Of a DNA stretch of 64,000 bases, positions 26,597 through 39,000 are shown piece by piece. Position 1 is the first letter of the stretch. Each line of letters begins with the position of its first letter. Below the pieces are notes generated by a model. The model was not told the DNA's origin, made no database searches, and saw only the letters and a list, made by a program, of their open reading frames with translations. The position numbers and the translations under genes are program-made. Source of the stretch: Coriaria nepalensis (Eukaryota > Streptophyta > Magnoliopsida > Cucurbitales > Coriariaceae); NCBI GenBank assembly GCA_027186245.1, contig CP114500.1, positions 196,001 to 260,000 of the forward strand, given 5' to 3'.

Positions 26597-28868
26597 ATGA
26601 TGCAGCTAGACGGATCGGGAGGAGGTGCGGTTTATGTCCGGCTGCTCTTATTTGCGACGGTTTCTTTGTTAATAGCCATTGGAGGAGCTGAAGATCCGTA
26701 CAGGTTCTTCGACTGGAATGTGACTTATGGCGACATCTATCCACTTGGTGTGCGCCAACAGGGTATACTAATCAATGGCCAATTCCCAGGCCCAGATATC
26801 CACTCTGTTACAAACGACAACCTCATTATCAATGTCTTCAACAGCTTGGACGAGCCTTTCCTCATCTCCTGGTACGTATGACGCCATTTCATTAACACCT
26901 GCATTGCATATATGCATGGTTGTATATATGTGTTAAAGTTACTTACATACTACATGATATATATGTAAAGGAATGGGATTCAGCAGAGGAGGAATTCATA
27001 TGAAGATCGAGTGTACGGAACAACATGCCCCATCCCACCAGGCAAGAACTTCACGTACATACTACAAGTGAAGGACCAGATTGGAAGCTTCTTCTACTTC
27101 CCTTCTCTAGCATTTCACAAGGCTGCTGGTGGTTTTGGAGGGATCCGGATTCTCAGCCGCCCTCGAATTCCTGTTCCCTTCCCCGAACCCGTCGGTGATT
27201 ACACCGTCCTCATCGGAGATTGGTACATGGCTAATCACACGGTATATTTATCACTTATCCCTTCTACTTAGTTAATCCAACAGAAAATTAAAATAAAAAT
27301 AAAATATTTTCAGCTGGTCTCTGATAAATCAATGCGGGATCAATCACTTGGATTTTTGACTTCCTTCCCGCCTTGGTATCCTATCGAGTCCACTCCACCA
27401 GCATATTTTAATCTGTCAGCTGAATTTCTTGATCCTCTATAATATCCAAACAGCTCATTCTTAACTAATATTCTTCAACTTTCCCTGCATTATTTAATAG
27501 CTCACCCACACAAAATAATGTTTTTTCTGGGCTTGAAATGTAGGATTTGAAGGCCCAATTGGATGGCGGAAAGAGACTTCCATTTCCCGACGGAATCCTT
27601 ATCAATGGCCGCGGCTCCAATGGTGCTTCTTTCAATGTTGAACAAGGTAACTCGCCATTTCATTCAATATCGAATTTTTTTTTTTTTCCTCTTCTTCTTC
27701 TTCTTCTTTGAACTAATAAATAAATAACAACGTGAATAACTAATATCTTGCATTGATCCATGTGCAGGGAAAACTTACAGACTGAGAATATCAAATGTGG
27801 GCCTACAGAATTCCCTCAATTTCAGAATTCAAGGCCATCAAATGAAGCCAGTTGAAGTGGAAGGAACACATACCCTCCAAACTACCTTCTCCTCCCTAGA
27901 CGTCCACGTCGGTCAGTCCTACTCTGTTCTCGTAACCGCCGATCAGCCCGCTAAGGACTACTACATCGTCCTTTCCTCTCGCTTCACATCCAATATTCTC
28001 ACCTCCACTGCAACTCTACGTTACAGCAACTCCGCTGGCCCAGTACAGGGCCCAATACCCGGAGGCCCTACCATCCAAATTGACTGGTCCCTTAACCAGG
28101 CCCGTTCCATCCGGACCAATCTTACAGCCAGTGGCCCAAGGCCCAACCCACAAGGCTCATATCATTACGGCATGATTAACACGTCCAGAACCGTCATAAT
28201 TTCAAACTCCGCGGGTATAGTCGGCGGCAAACAGAGATACGCTGTTAACAGCGTATCCTTCATCCCGGCCGACACTCCACTTAAGGTTGCTGATTTCTTC
28301 AAAATCGATGGAGTGTTCCGCGTTGGAAGCATTTCGGACAGGCCCACGAATGGTGGAATCTACCTCGACACGTCGGTTATGGGTGCTGACTACAGATCGT
28401 TTATCGAAATAGTGTTCCAAAACAGCGAGGATCTAATTCAGAGCTGGCATCTTGACGGCTACTACTTCTTCGTCGTCGGGTTAGTCATTAGATCATGCCT
28501 ACGTACTTTCAATTGGCTGTAAATTTCGACTTCGAGTCTTCGACTTATACATCTTCATTATTACTTTTGAATATAGCATGGATGGAGGAGACTGGACAGA
28601 GGGAAGTAGAGATCAGTACAATCTTCGGGACGCAGTTTCACGTTGTACGGTTCAGGTGTATCCCAAGTCATGGACTGCTGTCTACGTGGCGCTTGACAAC
28701 GTGGGGATGTGGAATCTGAGGTCAGAGTTTTGGGCTCGACAGTATCTTGGTCAACAGTTTTACTTGCGAGTTTACACAGCATCGATTTCGCTTAGAGATG
28801 AGTACCCTATTCCAAAGAATGCTCTCTTGTGTGGAAGGGCTACTGGCAGACACACTAGACCCCTTTAA
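26597..28868 (+). CDS. SKS5: SKU5-similar (SKS) multicopper-oxidase-like protein
   Basis: Secreted cupredoxin-fold protein linked to directional growth and cell-wall processes; the family has mostly lost its copper ligands, so oxidase activity is doubtful. Five exons give 550 aa: 26597-26871, 26971-27241, 27544-27646, 27768-28479, 28577-28868; GT-AG introns. Signal peptide at about residues 14-30 (RLLLFATVSLLIAIGGA), then EDPYRFFDWNVTYGDIYPLG. Family motifs: GILINGQFPGPDI, WNGIQQRRNS, LPFPDGILINGRG, QSWHLDGYYFFVVGMDGG. The usual copper His-X-His positions read SLAF instead. Several N-glycosylation sites. No GPI-attachment tail is evident, unlike SKU5 itself. Next in line are the CCT2 relic and ECH2; the SKS5-ECH2-POP order is as in Arabidopsis At1g76160-76140 (from memory). 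Confidence 0.93.
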
Positions 28869-29791
28869 GTTTATAGTCTGAGAAGTGAGACCAATATTTA
28901 TATACTGACCCCAACTCGGGGTCAACATTCTTTTGTTAGGGACAATGGATGTCCCTTGTTATTACAGTGATGTCGTATTGATTCTTTTGCTGAGGCAAAT
29001 TTTATTACTCTTTTACAAATTTGAACATGTGAAGCCGCGAATTGTTTGTACTAATTATACTAAATTTGTCACTCTCCTTGTCCTTGTATACTTTTAGCAG
29101 AGAGATGAAAATGGCGGTTCCTGTAAACTGTAAAGAATGAATAAAAAAATCATGGTAATCTGAAAATAGTAACGTACTTCAGGGCCCAGAAAAAAAAAAG
29201 GCCCTAAAAGCAAAAAGCAAAAAGCAAGAGACAGATAAAACTGGGTCCGGCCCAAACAAAACAGAAAGCCACGAATCCTACTGCGCCTACAAGCTGGCGC
29301 GAGAACTCTCCACCGCCGGTTTTCGGCGGGATTTACTTTGAAATCGATTCGAGCAGTCTCTCTTCTCAGATCGTCGAGATCAGTTGATACTTTGTTACTT
29401 GCTTTGCATTTTCCCTTACATGAACCTAGGTTTCTTTTTTCGGGCTCTGTTTTCTAGCCATCTCGTAGTAGCGTTCACTTTCGCTCTGCTCAAGTGTTTG
29501 CTACTCGAAATGATGAGCGGAAGGAAAATGAAAACGTTACTTGATCGATCTGTTTTTTCAAGCTACTCTTGCCTATTTTCTTTCTACTCCAACACGGTTT
29601 TGTAGAATATCTCGTTGTGTTTCAGATCACCTGTAGATTCTAGTATTATAGTTATCGCGAAATTTTTATGGCTCTGCCGCGGTCGTGAGCTGATTATCGT
29701 ACTTTATGGCACTAAGATGGTTTGTTTTGCATTGACTTAGGCAACTTTCAAGGCTTTAGGCTCTGAACTATTCTCATTTTCATTAGTTTCC
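28869..29791. other. Intergenic; ends with the 5' UTR of the CCT2 relic
   Basis: SKS 3' UTR, then GGCCCA/GGGCC motifs near 29182-29252 and a CT/GC-rich leader (29290-29360) typical of a housekeeping promoter, which fits the following chaperonin start codon. No other gene. Confidence 0.5.
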
Positions 29792-30683
29792 ATGGCGGTA
29801 TGTTTGTTGCTGTGACTTTCAGCTGATTTAATAGTTCCTTTTTTAATTCTTGTTTCTTACATGATTATCCGCTAAAATTTTACGTTATTTTATTTTATCT
29901 GATCAATGATTGTTTAGGTTGATAATATTCTGAAAGATGATGCCCGTGAAGAGAAAAGGAAGCGTGCCAGAATGGTGAGTTTGGGGTTTTGGTATATTGC
30001 AATTTCTTCTGCTATTTTGTAATTTCCTTCCTACTCTCAAATGAGAAGAAGCTGAAACAGATTGGTTATTATTCTATGCTTTTGAGCCTTAGATTCAGCG
30101 TATGGATGATATTATGTACCTTTTAACATCCATTTTTATACTTTTTCTTTATGTGCATCTGGCAGTTTTCTCTTATGCCTTATTAGATTCAGGCATGCAC
30201 GATAGTTTTGAGAGGATCAAGGTACATTAGTGTATCATCTTTTAATTTTACAACATAGTGGCTTGCTTTACAGATGGAATGACAGAAACACAGTTAAAAT
30301 CTATTACTGGAGCTATCGATGTATATTCTCATTTCTTTTCTTCAAACATTACGAGTTCACTGAGGTAGAGAAATATTTATGTGTTTTCAACGTAAAATAA
30401 TGATGTGTCGTGATTTTGGTAGCCATCACGTCCTTGATGAGGCTGAAAGGTCTCTGCATGATGCTCTGTGCGTAACCTGAAGATAGAATTGCTTGAATAA
30501 TCAGACATTTGGTATGACCATCTTTTTATGACGCAACGGCAGGTAGGAGATATGGCAGAGCCGGGAATTTCTGAAGCATTCAAAGTTAAGCAAGCCGTAT
30601 TGCTCTCAGCAACAGAGGCAGCTGTGATGGTTCTTAGAGTTGATGTAATCATCTCTTGTGGCCCCACGCAAGAGAGAAGATAG
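29792..30683 (+). pseudogene. CCT2: Internally deleted CCT2 (TCP-1 beta chaperonin) with an in-frame remnant
   Basis: CCT2 is normally about 527 aa and part of the cytosolic TRiC chaperonin ring. Only five pieces remain: 29792-29797 (MA), 29918-29974 (VDNILKDDAREEKRKRARM), 30193-30221 (ACTIVLRGS), 30423-30471 (HHVLDEAERSLHDALC) and 30543-30683 (VGDMAEPGISEAFKVKQAVL onward, ending TQERR, TAG). The N-terminal MA and arginine block, SHHVLDEAERSLHDALC and GISEAFKVKQAVLLSATEAA are unmistakable. Everything between, including the nucleotide-site exons, is gone. Remarkably all four introns have GT and AG ends and the phases agree, so splicing would give one open 93-aa frame. It cannot be a working subunit. 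Whether it is transcribed is unknown; called a pseudogene for that reason. Confidence 0.85.
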
Positions 30684-31320
30684 AATGTGAAACATGGGTA
30701 CCGAGATTTTTAACTGGGTTATGTCTTGTTTCATTAGCTTCTGCTTCATCGATATCATGGCTAGATGTTTGATTATGAAGAATATGGTTCGATTTTGTTT
30801 GAATGTTTTGTTTTTGGGTTACTCGTTAAGCAATTCGACGTAGTGAGGTATTTGAGAAACTAATGATTACGATATTTTTAATGAATGAAATTTTACTTTT
30901 ATATAAGAATTTTGTAATTGATTTATTTACGGTAAGAGACACGTCGCAATCGTGTTATTACTATGGCTAATTCTATAGGAGTTGGAGATATGAGGATAAG
31001 CCGAAAGATGCCTTTTATCGTCTATCGAGGTTGCTTATGCATTGAATCTCAAGCTCAACATTTTGAGGATAGGATGACGTGTGGGAATGTCCCAGTGGCT
31101 TGCTGTAGGCATAATTGGATCAGGTGGTAGATGACGACGATAACCGTCTGATTAGAAACATGGCGGGGAATCTCTCCAAAAGGAGTTAAAAAGTCGTCGT
31201 CAAGTATTCTTGCTTAAATCACTGACTTGTGCATTTGATTATAACTTACCCCTATCAATTCCCTCCCTGGTTTGTAAACTTCAATCTCGTAGGAACCGCG
31301 ACTTTGATCGAAGCGTCCAA
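30684..31320. other. Intergenic, ECH2 promoter side
   Basis: 637 bp with no gene recognised. It leads into ECH2; no clear motif beyond AT-rich DNA. Confidence 0.5.
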
Positions 31321-34303
31321 ATGGCGGGGAAAGCTTCGCAGTTCGATCCTGATCGTCTTCTTTCTCACAAATTTCCTGAGGTATTTTCGTCTCCTCTTTT
31401 TTCTGAGTAACAGTTCTTGTTCTTGTTCGTCTTCAATCTGGTTCTGATTTGTAATTCGACGAAATTATAAACTTCTAGAGTTTGCCTTTGCCATGCGATC
31501 GCTTCTGTAATTCTCTCTCTTATTCTTTTCCTTCCTTAATTGTTTCGATTAAAGCAGGCAATCTTCCTGTAATCTATAAGGAGAATTCGTAGGAGATGCT
31601 ATAATTCCTTTTAACTGTTCTGGAATGGTTAGGTTTTATCTTTCTACGACTGATTTATTATTAAATTTTTTCTTGCAAATATGTGGTGGAATAATCTCAG
31701 AAAACGCACATCTACACAGAGAGGTAAAAGATCCGAATGATCAACATTGTAGCCAGAGGTTTTGTTTACTTAACAATCTGTTTCTGGTGTTGATTGATAG
31801 AGATGTTGTCCTCTATGCCCTGGGTATTGGTGCATGCGCTGGGAATGCTGTGGATCCTGATGAGCTTAAATATGTATACCATGAAAATGGGCAGAGGTTT
31901 GTTCAGGTAGTTCATCCTGATTTTGCATATAATTTTCTAACCTGTTTACAGATTGCAATATTATTTTCTGCACTCTTCTCAGTTGTGCTCTGTCCTTTGT
32001 TAGGTCTTGCCTACATTTGCTGCACTATTTTCAAATCTATCTTTATCAAATCTTTCGAATAACCTTCCAGGGCTTCCGTAAGTATTCACTTCAGAATTAT
32101 GATGACTTCCATCTTTTGTTTGGTATTCGATAATTTACTAATGTGGCCTTCTATGGCAATCTCCAATGTGTTTTAATTTAGATACATTGTCGGTTTGCCA
32201 GCAGGCATTCATTTTTCTTTTCTCATTTCTTTTGTGGTTTCTAGATATGATCCACGTCTTCTGTTGCACGGGGAGCACTACATAGAAATCTACAAGCCAT
32301 TGCCATCAAGTGGCTGTGTAAGGCTTCTGACCAGACCTGTGAATGGCTACAATTTTTCCCCTACATTGTGAACAAGCTCTCTAAGACCAAAATCAAACTT
32401 TCTGGTTCTTTTTATAAGAGTATGAGTGGGATCTGAATATTGCGGCTAGTTTCTTTGAAACTGGATGAGTACAAACTTTGAATTGTTGGTCGATTTGAAA
32501 AACATCTTTTGTTTATTCCTGATTATGCTCTTCTTTGCATGTTTCTTTAAAGCTTAGTTAAGTTGTAATTCTTGCAATTGATGCAGATAGAAAACAAATT
32601 CAGTCTTGCTGGACTGCATGATAAAGGTGTGTATTCATCAACTGAAATCTTAAAGGATTTGACTGTTTTGTATGTAAATAAGAGAGGGAAGCCTATCCTT
32701 ATGATAAGTGTAAGATTATGAATAAGTTGTATATCACCTGTTAACACTGAATCAATTGTTATTTTCAGGTAAAGCAGCAGTTCTTGAGATTGAAACAAAA
32801 AGTTATGAGAAAGAGACTGGAGATTTATTATTCATGAACCGGTAAGTCCACCCTTTTAAACTCCTATCTGGATAATTCCAGTGAATTGAATATCCTGGAT
32901 TAACTTGCAGATTAACTGCCTTCTTGCGTGGTGCTGGGGGATTCTCAAGTTCATCTCACCCATATTCCTACTCAAACTATGAAAGGGAAAAGTTACCAAT
33001 TGGACTTCCAAAAAGCCAACCTTTTGCAGTATTTGAGGATTGTACTCTACCATCTCAGGCAAGTAGGAGTTATTTTGATATTGTTAGAACTAAAGTTGCA
33101 TTTATCTCTTTATTCAAATTTTATGATATGCATGAACAATTTGGGAACAAGGAGTTGGTGATAAGAGTTACTCCATCCCTCACACCAGTCAATGTAATTA
33201 CTGTGACAGTTTATATTTAACCTGTATGTTATCCTGTGCTGCAGGCATTGCTATATAGGCTATCTGGTGACTACAATCCGCTTCATTCAGATCCTTTGGT
33301 CGCCACAGTTGCGGGGTTAGTTCTTCACTCGTTTCATGTAGTTATTCTTAACTAAAAATGTTTCAAGACTTTTCTCTCCTTCTAGTCTAGTTTATATAGT
33401 TACTCTATCTGATTCAACTTATCTGATTGCCATTATCACGATACTTTCATTACATTAGCTAACTCTGTGGTTGGACCCATCCTCGACTTATATGACTCAG
33501 CTGTTGAAATAATCTGAAAGACTGCTGGTCCGACACTTAGCGGGTCTTGTTCTGTCAATCTAGGATTAAAATCCAAATTAGGCCCACATTATGTATTCTT
33601 ACAATATAGTCGATTAGGACACAAAATCTTTTTTAGATTCCAGTTTATTTAAATCCTAGTTTCAACCACTTACCCAGATGCACCAAGTATAGCTGAATTA
33701 GGTTGTTGCTAACTTATTTCCCTTTTCACTCATAGTAAATGATAAAGAACTAATTTTATTTTTAAATTATTTCTGGAAAAAAATAAAATAAAATTCAGGC
33801 CGTCACAAATATTTGCACTGGACCCTGGAATATGGAAACCAATTCTAATTCCACTACCACTCGAAGTGCACTTTTGAAGGATGCTGCAAATCTTAGCTAT
33901 TTTATCATAATGATGCAGGTTTTCAAAGCCAATACTTCATGGATTGTGCTCTCTAGGATTTGCTGTTAGAGCAATCATCAAATGTGTATGTAGAGGAGAC
34001 CCAACCATGGTAAAAAGCATATCAGGAAGATTCCTTTTGCATGTCTACCCAGGAGAAACCTTGATTACTGAAATGTGGCTTGCAGGGCTGAGGTAGACAT
34101 CGCCTTTTTCGTGTTCCTACCATCTTATAAATCTGTAACTTGAGCATTTTCTTGAAACCACTAACATTATGAAAAGCTTAGCTTGGACCTGAAACTGGTG
34201 TGTTGGAATCTGTAGGGTCATATATCAGGCAAAGGTGAAGGAACGCAACCGGGCTGTATTATCTGGTTACGTGGATATCCACCATTTATCCCCATCCCTC
34301 TAG
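31321..34303 (+). CDS. ECH2: Peroxisomal 2-enoyl-CoA hydratase 2
   Basis: Hydrates (R)-specific 2-enoyl-CoAs, needed to degrade even-position cis-unsaturated fatty acids in peroxisomes. Eleven exons give 309 aa, the same length as Arabidopsis ECH2 (from memory): 31321-31380, 31701-31723, 31801-31906, 32004-32077, 32245-32317, 32587-32626, 32769-32841, 32911-33058, 33245-33315, 33919-34092, 34216-34303. Exon 2 is a 23-nt microexon (KTHIYTER region). Intron 8 starts with GC (CAG|GCAAGT). The hydratase-2 motif SGDYNPLHSDP carries the catalytic Asp and His; HGLCSLGFAVRAII and GRFLLHVYPGETLITEMW follow. The last three residues are PSL, where Arabidopsis has SSL, a peroxisome targeting signal. Start chosen because MAGKASQFDPDRLLSHKFPE aligns with the family N-terminus. 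Confidence 0.94.
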
Positions 34304-34689
34304 ATACCCTATTTATCTTTGGCTCCTTAAGTTGATTTGCTTTGGGTGTCATCTCTGCAGGTAATGAATAGTCTCTAAATTTTTGTGACAGAGTTAAGGT
34401 ACTTTTGAATGTTTCATGTGGTAAGGGAAACAGCATGTGAAGGCAATGATATTGATAGGCGTCCGCCCACTAATTGGCCTTATCTGAAATTGCTGTCATC
34501 CTGCTGCATCTGTTTGACTGTTTCTAGTAGATTATTAATATGTCAGTTTGTTTGCACGATTAACTCCAGATTAAGGTTTCTGGGGTGTTCTTATCCTAGG
34601 GCCGACGACTTAATGTACACAGGTGACGGCCAGGCTGTTTGTAGTTTTATCTAGGCATTTTTTTCTATTAACTTCGTCGCCTCGGTTAG
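34304..34689. other. ECH2 3' flank
   Basis: 3' UTR and flank of ECH2. No gene and no repeat pattern until about 34690. Confidence 0.5.
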
Positions 34690-35830
34690 ACATTTTGTCT
34701 GTGACTTTTTGGGCCTATGTATTCTACTACTTAGGCTACAAGAAGTCTAGATGTGCTCCGAAATTTGGGCCTAAATGGGCCACGAATGTTTTTAAGTCTA
34801 GTAGGCCTAAAAATCAACTGCATGGAATACGCCGCGTATATATTTTTATTCTGGGCTCATATCAGGCATTGTCTGCAAGGTTTTGGGCCTGAAGCCCAGG
34901 TACATAAGTTAATAGGGTAGTATTGGACTTTATCTAAACATGTTAGGCCTTTGGGCCCAAATATATTAAAAGTTTCTGGTCATTCAGGCCCAATTAAATA
35001 AGTTAATAGGCCGATTTTGGGCTCACATATAATACTGTGGGCCGACAGTGGTTTTATCCGAAAAGTTTTATCCGACAGTGGCTCACATAAGTAAATGGGC
35101 CGATATAGGCCGAAATATTTATCTTAATGGGCCAGTAATGGGCTTATCTAAAATGTTTTCGGACTTGGGCCCATATAGCTTAATGGGCCTGTATCGGACT
35201 TTCTTAGTATTTTGGGCCGATATGGGCTCGATTATTTATCTGAAGTGTTGGCTTCGTCTAAAATTGTGTTCGTCTTGGGGCCCAAACATATAAATTAATG
35301 GGGCCATATTGGGCTTTAACTGAATAGTTATTGGGTTCATCCCAAACATATAAGAATCAGTCAATATTGGGCTAATTATGCATCTTAATGGGCCGTTACG
35401 ACTTTATATGTTTTGGGGCCGAATATAAATATGGGCCGTTTTGTGCTTCGTCCGAAGAGTTTAAAGGCCTCGAGCCCGAATACAAACCTTAATGGGCCGA
35501 CACATTTATGTTAAGGGACCGGAATTAGGCTTTATTACAAATGTTTTGGGGCTAATATACCCTAACTACTTCTACTGGGCTTTATCTTAGAGGTTCTTGG
35601 GCTTTCAGGCCGAATATCAGATTTGGTGTCGCAGGACTGGGCTGTTTCTTTAACTTTCTTGGGCCCAATGCTCAAATGTATACTACATAGGCTGTTTCTA
35701 TTATTTGGTCTACCTGATTAGCTTAGACATCTTAATTTTAGATCACTTTGGGCCCCGATGGGATGAGTATGTTGTTTTTTTGGGTCTTTAGGCCGAAATA
35801 TCTAATAAAATTTTTTGGATGAATTTGGCC
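34690..35830. repeat. GGGCC-rich degenerate repeat array
   Basis: About forty short G/C cores of the type TGGGCC, GGGCCCA, TAGGCC or TGGGCT occur in 1.1 kb of otherwise AT-rich DNA. They are set in recurring phrases such as CTTAATGGGCC, GGGCTTTATCT, ATGTTTTGGGCC and CCCAAACATATAA. Recurrences of (T/A)AATGGGCC-like phrases near 35002, 35091, 35122, 35179, 35295, 35385 and 35489 are spaced roughly by multiples of 30 bp. Most cores read the same way on the + strand. This looks like an old, diverged tandem array. It fills the space between the convergent ECH2 and POP genes. No coding potential seen. Confidence 0.7.
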
Positions 35831-36040
35831 TCTGTTACATGGAAAAAAAATAAAATAAAGTGAAGAAAAAAAAAAAAAACTCCAGCCGAGCTTCGGTCAT
35901 TTTGGAAAAACTCATGCACTTGGGTTCTTTGTCATTTGACCAACTTCAGGTAATGCAACCACAACGGCAGAGCTCCCCAATTTCCCTAAATATCATATGG
36001 GCAACTCTGCACCACAAATGTCCAACTTGCAGTATTCACT

Positions 36041-39000
36041 TTACTCTATCCAAGGTGCGCCCAACATCTTAGCCATAAAACTGTACCGATCAGATGCTTC
36101 ATCTATCTGTCAATTTAAGAGGCATAGATAGACACAGTGAATATAACAGTGATGAAGTCTACAAAAACATGAGCTGTGAGCAAGTTACATACCAATTTTT
36201 GGGTTGGGCGTCCACCTCCATGACCTGCCTTGCACTCAATGCGACCAATTATTGGATTAGTCTGGGGACTCTTCTCCAAGCTTGTGCATAGAACATACTG
36301 CATGGTCTGAAGAATGATGAAAAAAACTATTAGCATAAACACAGAAAGAGAATACCTATCGAAAGCTGAAATGATTATTTTGGACAAGCCTACTTGTATG
36401 TACTGGTAAAGATACTACTATTGACTGCTAAATATTCAACAAAAAATCGTTCATAACATAACAAACAGTGTATAGAAATGACGAGTTTGCCACTCATAGC
36501 AAGTGAACTAACCGCCAATAACTTCAAGGAGTGTAATGGTACAACTCGATCATCGTGATCAGCAGTCAATAGCATTGTAGATGGATACTGCACAGATTCA
36601 TTGGAATGATGTTCCCAAGGTCTCCTGACATTGTGCAGGGGAGAGTACCTGCAAACAAGTTTCATGGGAGCACGGGAGTTTAAAAAGTCAGAGATTGAGA
36701 GGGCTAGAAATAGTTTCCTTGAAATACATCCACTCAATTGAGTCGCTGAAACTTACTCATTCTACTTCAAAGGCTTCAACATAAAGGTAAATAGGTAAGC
36801 CAACAGGATCCTAGGAGTTACAATTCAACAACTAGAAATAGACAGTCGGAGAAAAAGGGGAGAACAAATATTACCTTTTCCTGCAAACCAATCAACTAAA
36901 TCGAGATACTACTTAAAAGCATAAACAGAATTAGAGTGGGCGGCAAGCAAATATTTTGTTTTCATGCAAACCACGCGTATGAAGCCAAATGTAATTTCAT
37001 TGTCCAATTTTTCAGGCCAATAACAATTAAGTCAGCCACAACCCTGAACTATTTGACATATTTTAATGGGAAATTATCATGAGGTGCAAATTTAAAAATT
37101 CGAAGTTTTTAAGTCTTAACTACATTACTGCTGCAGCAAAAAATAATAAGTTACAGCATATGCTTCAACATGTAATACTCGACTCACTTGATTAGCCAGT
37201 GGAACTCATCCTCATTGTCAGAACAACCATAATCAGAAGTCCAAGCATGCCCTATATAAACAATCATAATTTAAAACTTGATCCAAGTTATATGCAGTGG
37301 GTCTGAAAATGCAGACTAACCTATCGTGAACTTGTGGAAACGTAGCATGTCCATGACACCAACATGAGCCAGAGCACAACCGAAAAGGTCAGGTCTCTGC
37401 CACCAGAAAGAGATACAAAAAAAACTCAATTGATGAACTTGCTACAACCATAAAAAAATTATTATAGAAATAAGACACTAGTAGCAAGAACTGAATGCCA
37501 CCCTACTTGATTTATACAAGCTCCAACAAGAAGGCCACCATTACTTCCACCTTCAATACACAGCTTTCTTTTCTGCGTATAACCAGCTGATATAAGGTAT
37601 TCAGCAGCAGAAATAAAGTCATCAAAGCAATTCTGCTTTTTGGCAAGGGAGCCTGCTTTATGCCATTCCTCCCCGTACTCTCCACCACCACGGATGTTGG
37701 CTATGCATAGAACAGCGCCTAAATTCCTTGTGAGTACAACCCGACTCACACTGAAGGAAGGGGTAAGGCTTATGTTAAATCCACCATATCCATATAGTAA
37801 ACAAGGATGAGATCCATCCAACACGATATTCTTCCTTGCCACAATGAACACCGGTATCTTGGTACCATCCTTACTAGGCACAAAAACCTGGATGACATGC
37901 ATGAACACAGACACAACCATAATTAATTTCCCCATATATCCCAGATAGAAAGCAAAATGAGCATCAGACTTCGATACTTTGCGCTAACTTAAGAGAAGAC
38001 AGCCTGTAAAGAAGTCTATTTACTTACCGCTAGTTTTTAACAACCAAAAATAAGATTATGATCTTGATCATAGACCTATAGGCCATAACCCTGATCTAGG
38101 ACTGATACCCTAAATTTACCTAACCCATATGGAGAAATCACCTGATCCTGTTTACTTTCATATCCATTCCTGCCAACCACAGCCAATGTAAAGAGGGGCC
38201 TCTATGGGAGACTCAGAAATTTTATACCTCCCTATAAGTTGAACCTATAATCAAAAGGCTAAAAAGAGATGTCATATCACTCGGAAAAAGAAGTTGTGTT
38301 CTTCTTGCCTTAAATCGGACTATAGCCAACGTAAGGAAAAAATACTTTAGTGAGGCATCCCGATAAACCATTTATCACATAAAGGAGAAAAGATGTCTTA
38401 AGTTTATTGGCAAAAAGAAGACAAAGGTTACCTGATCCACACTGAAGTGTGATCGGTCAAAACCAGGCACATTAATTTCACGAAATATCTTCATATCAGG
38501 AGTCTCAGTTTGCAAATTGCACTGGTATATAATTCCAGGTGTAAGAAAGCTAGTGAACCCAAAGAAAATGACCGCATCTTCTCTTCGTGCAGATACAGCA
38601 TATACTGTACCAATGTCAATAGGTAATTGATGCAACAGAGAACAAGACTTCAAATCCCTCACTTGCAGCACATATTTCACATCACTCAAGTAACTCACTA
38701 TTAATTGGTTAGAATTGACAGGCGAAGCAGACTGCAGTACATCTTTTTCAGATTCTGGAAGAACATCAGTCCAATGAGTTGGGTCCTTCAAATCCACACG
38801 TACTAGCTTATATTTTGGAGCATTTTCATTTGTCAGAAAGGTAAACAATGTGTCATCATTTGCAACGACTGCATACTGTGCATCAAAATTGTCAATAAGT
38901 TTAGTGAAAGGGAGCAAGTCATTACTCCCCCTAATTCCTTCAAGGCCACCTGATAATGCAGACATGTTGCAGTAATATAACTTGTTGACTGGGTCACAAC

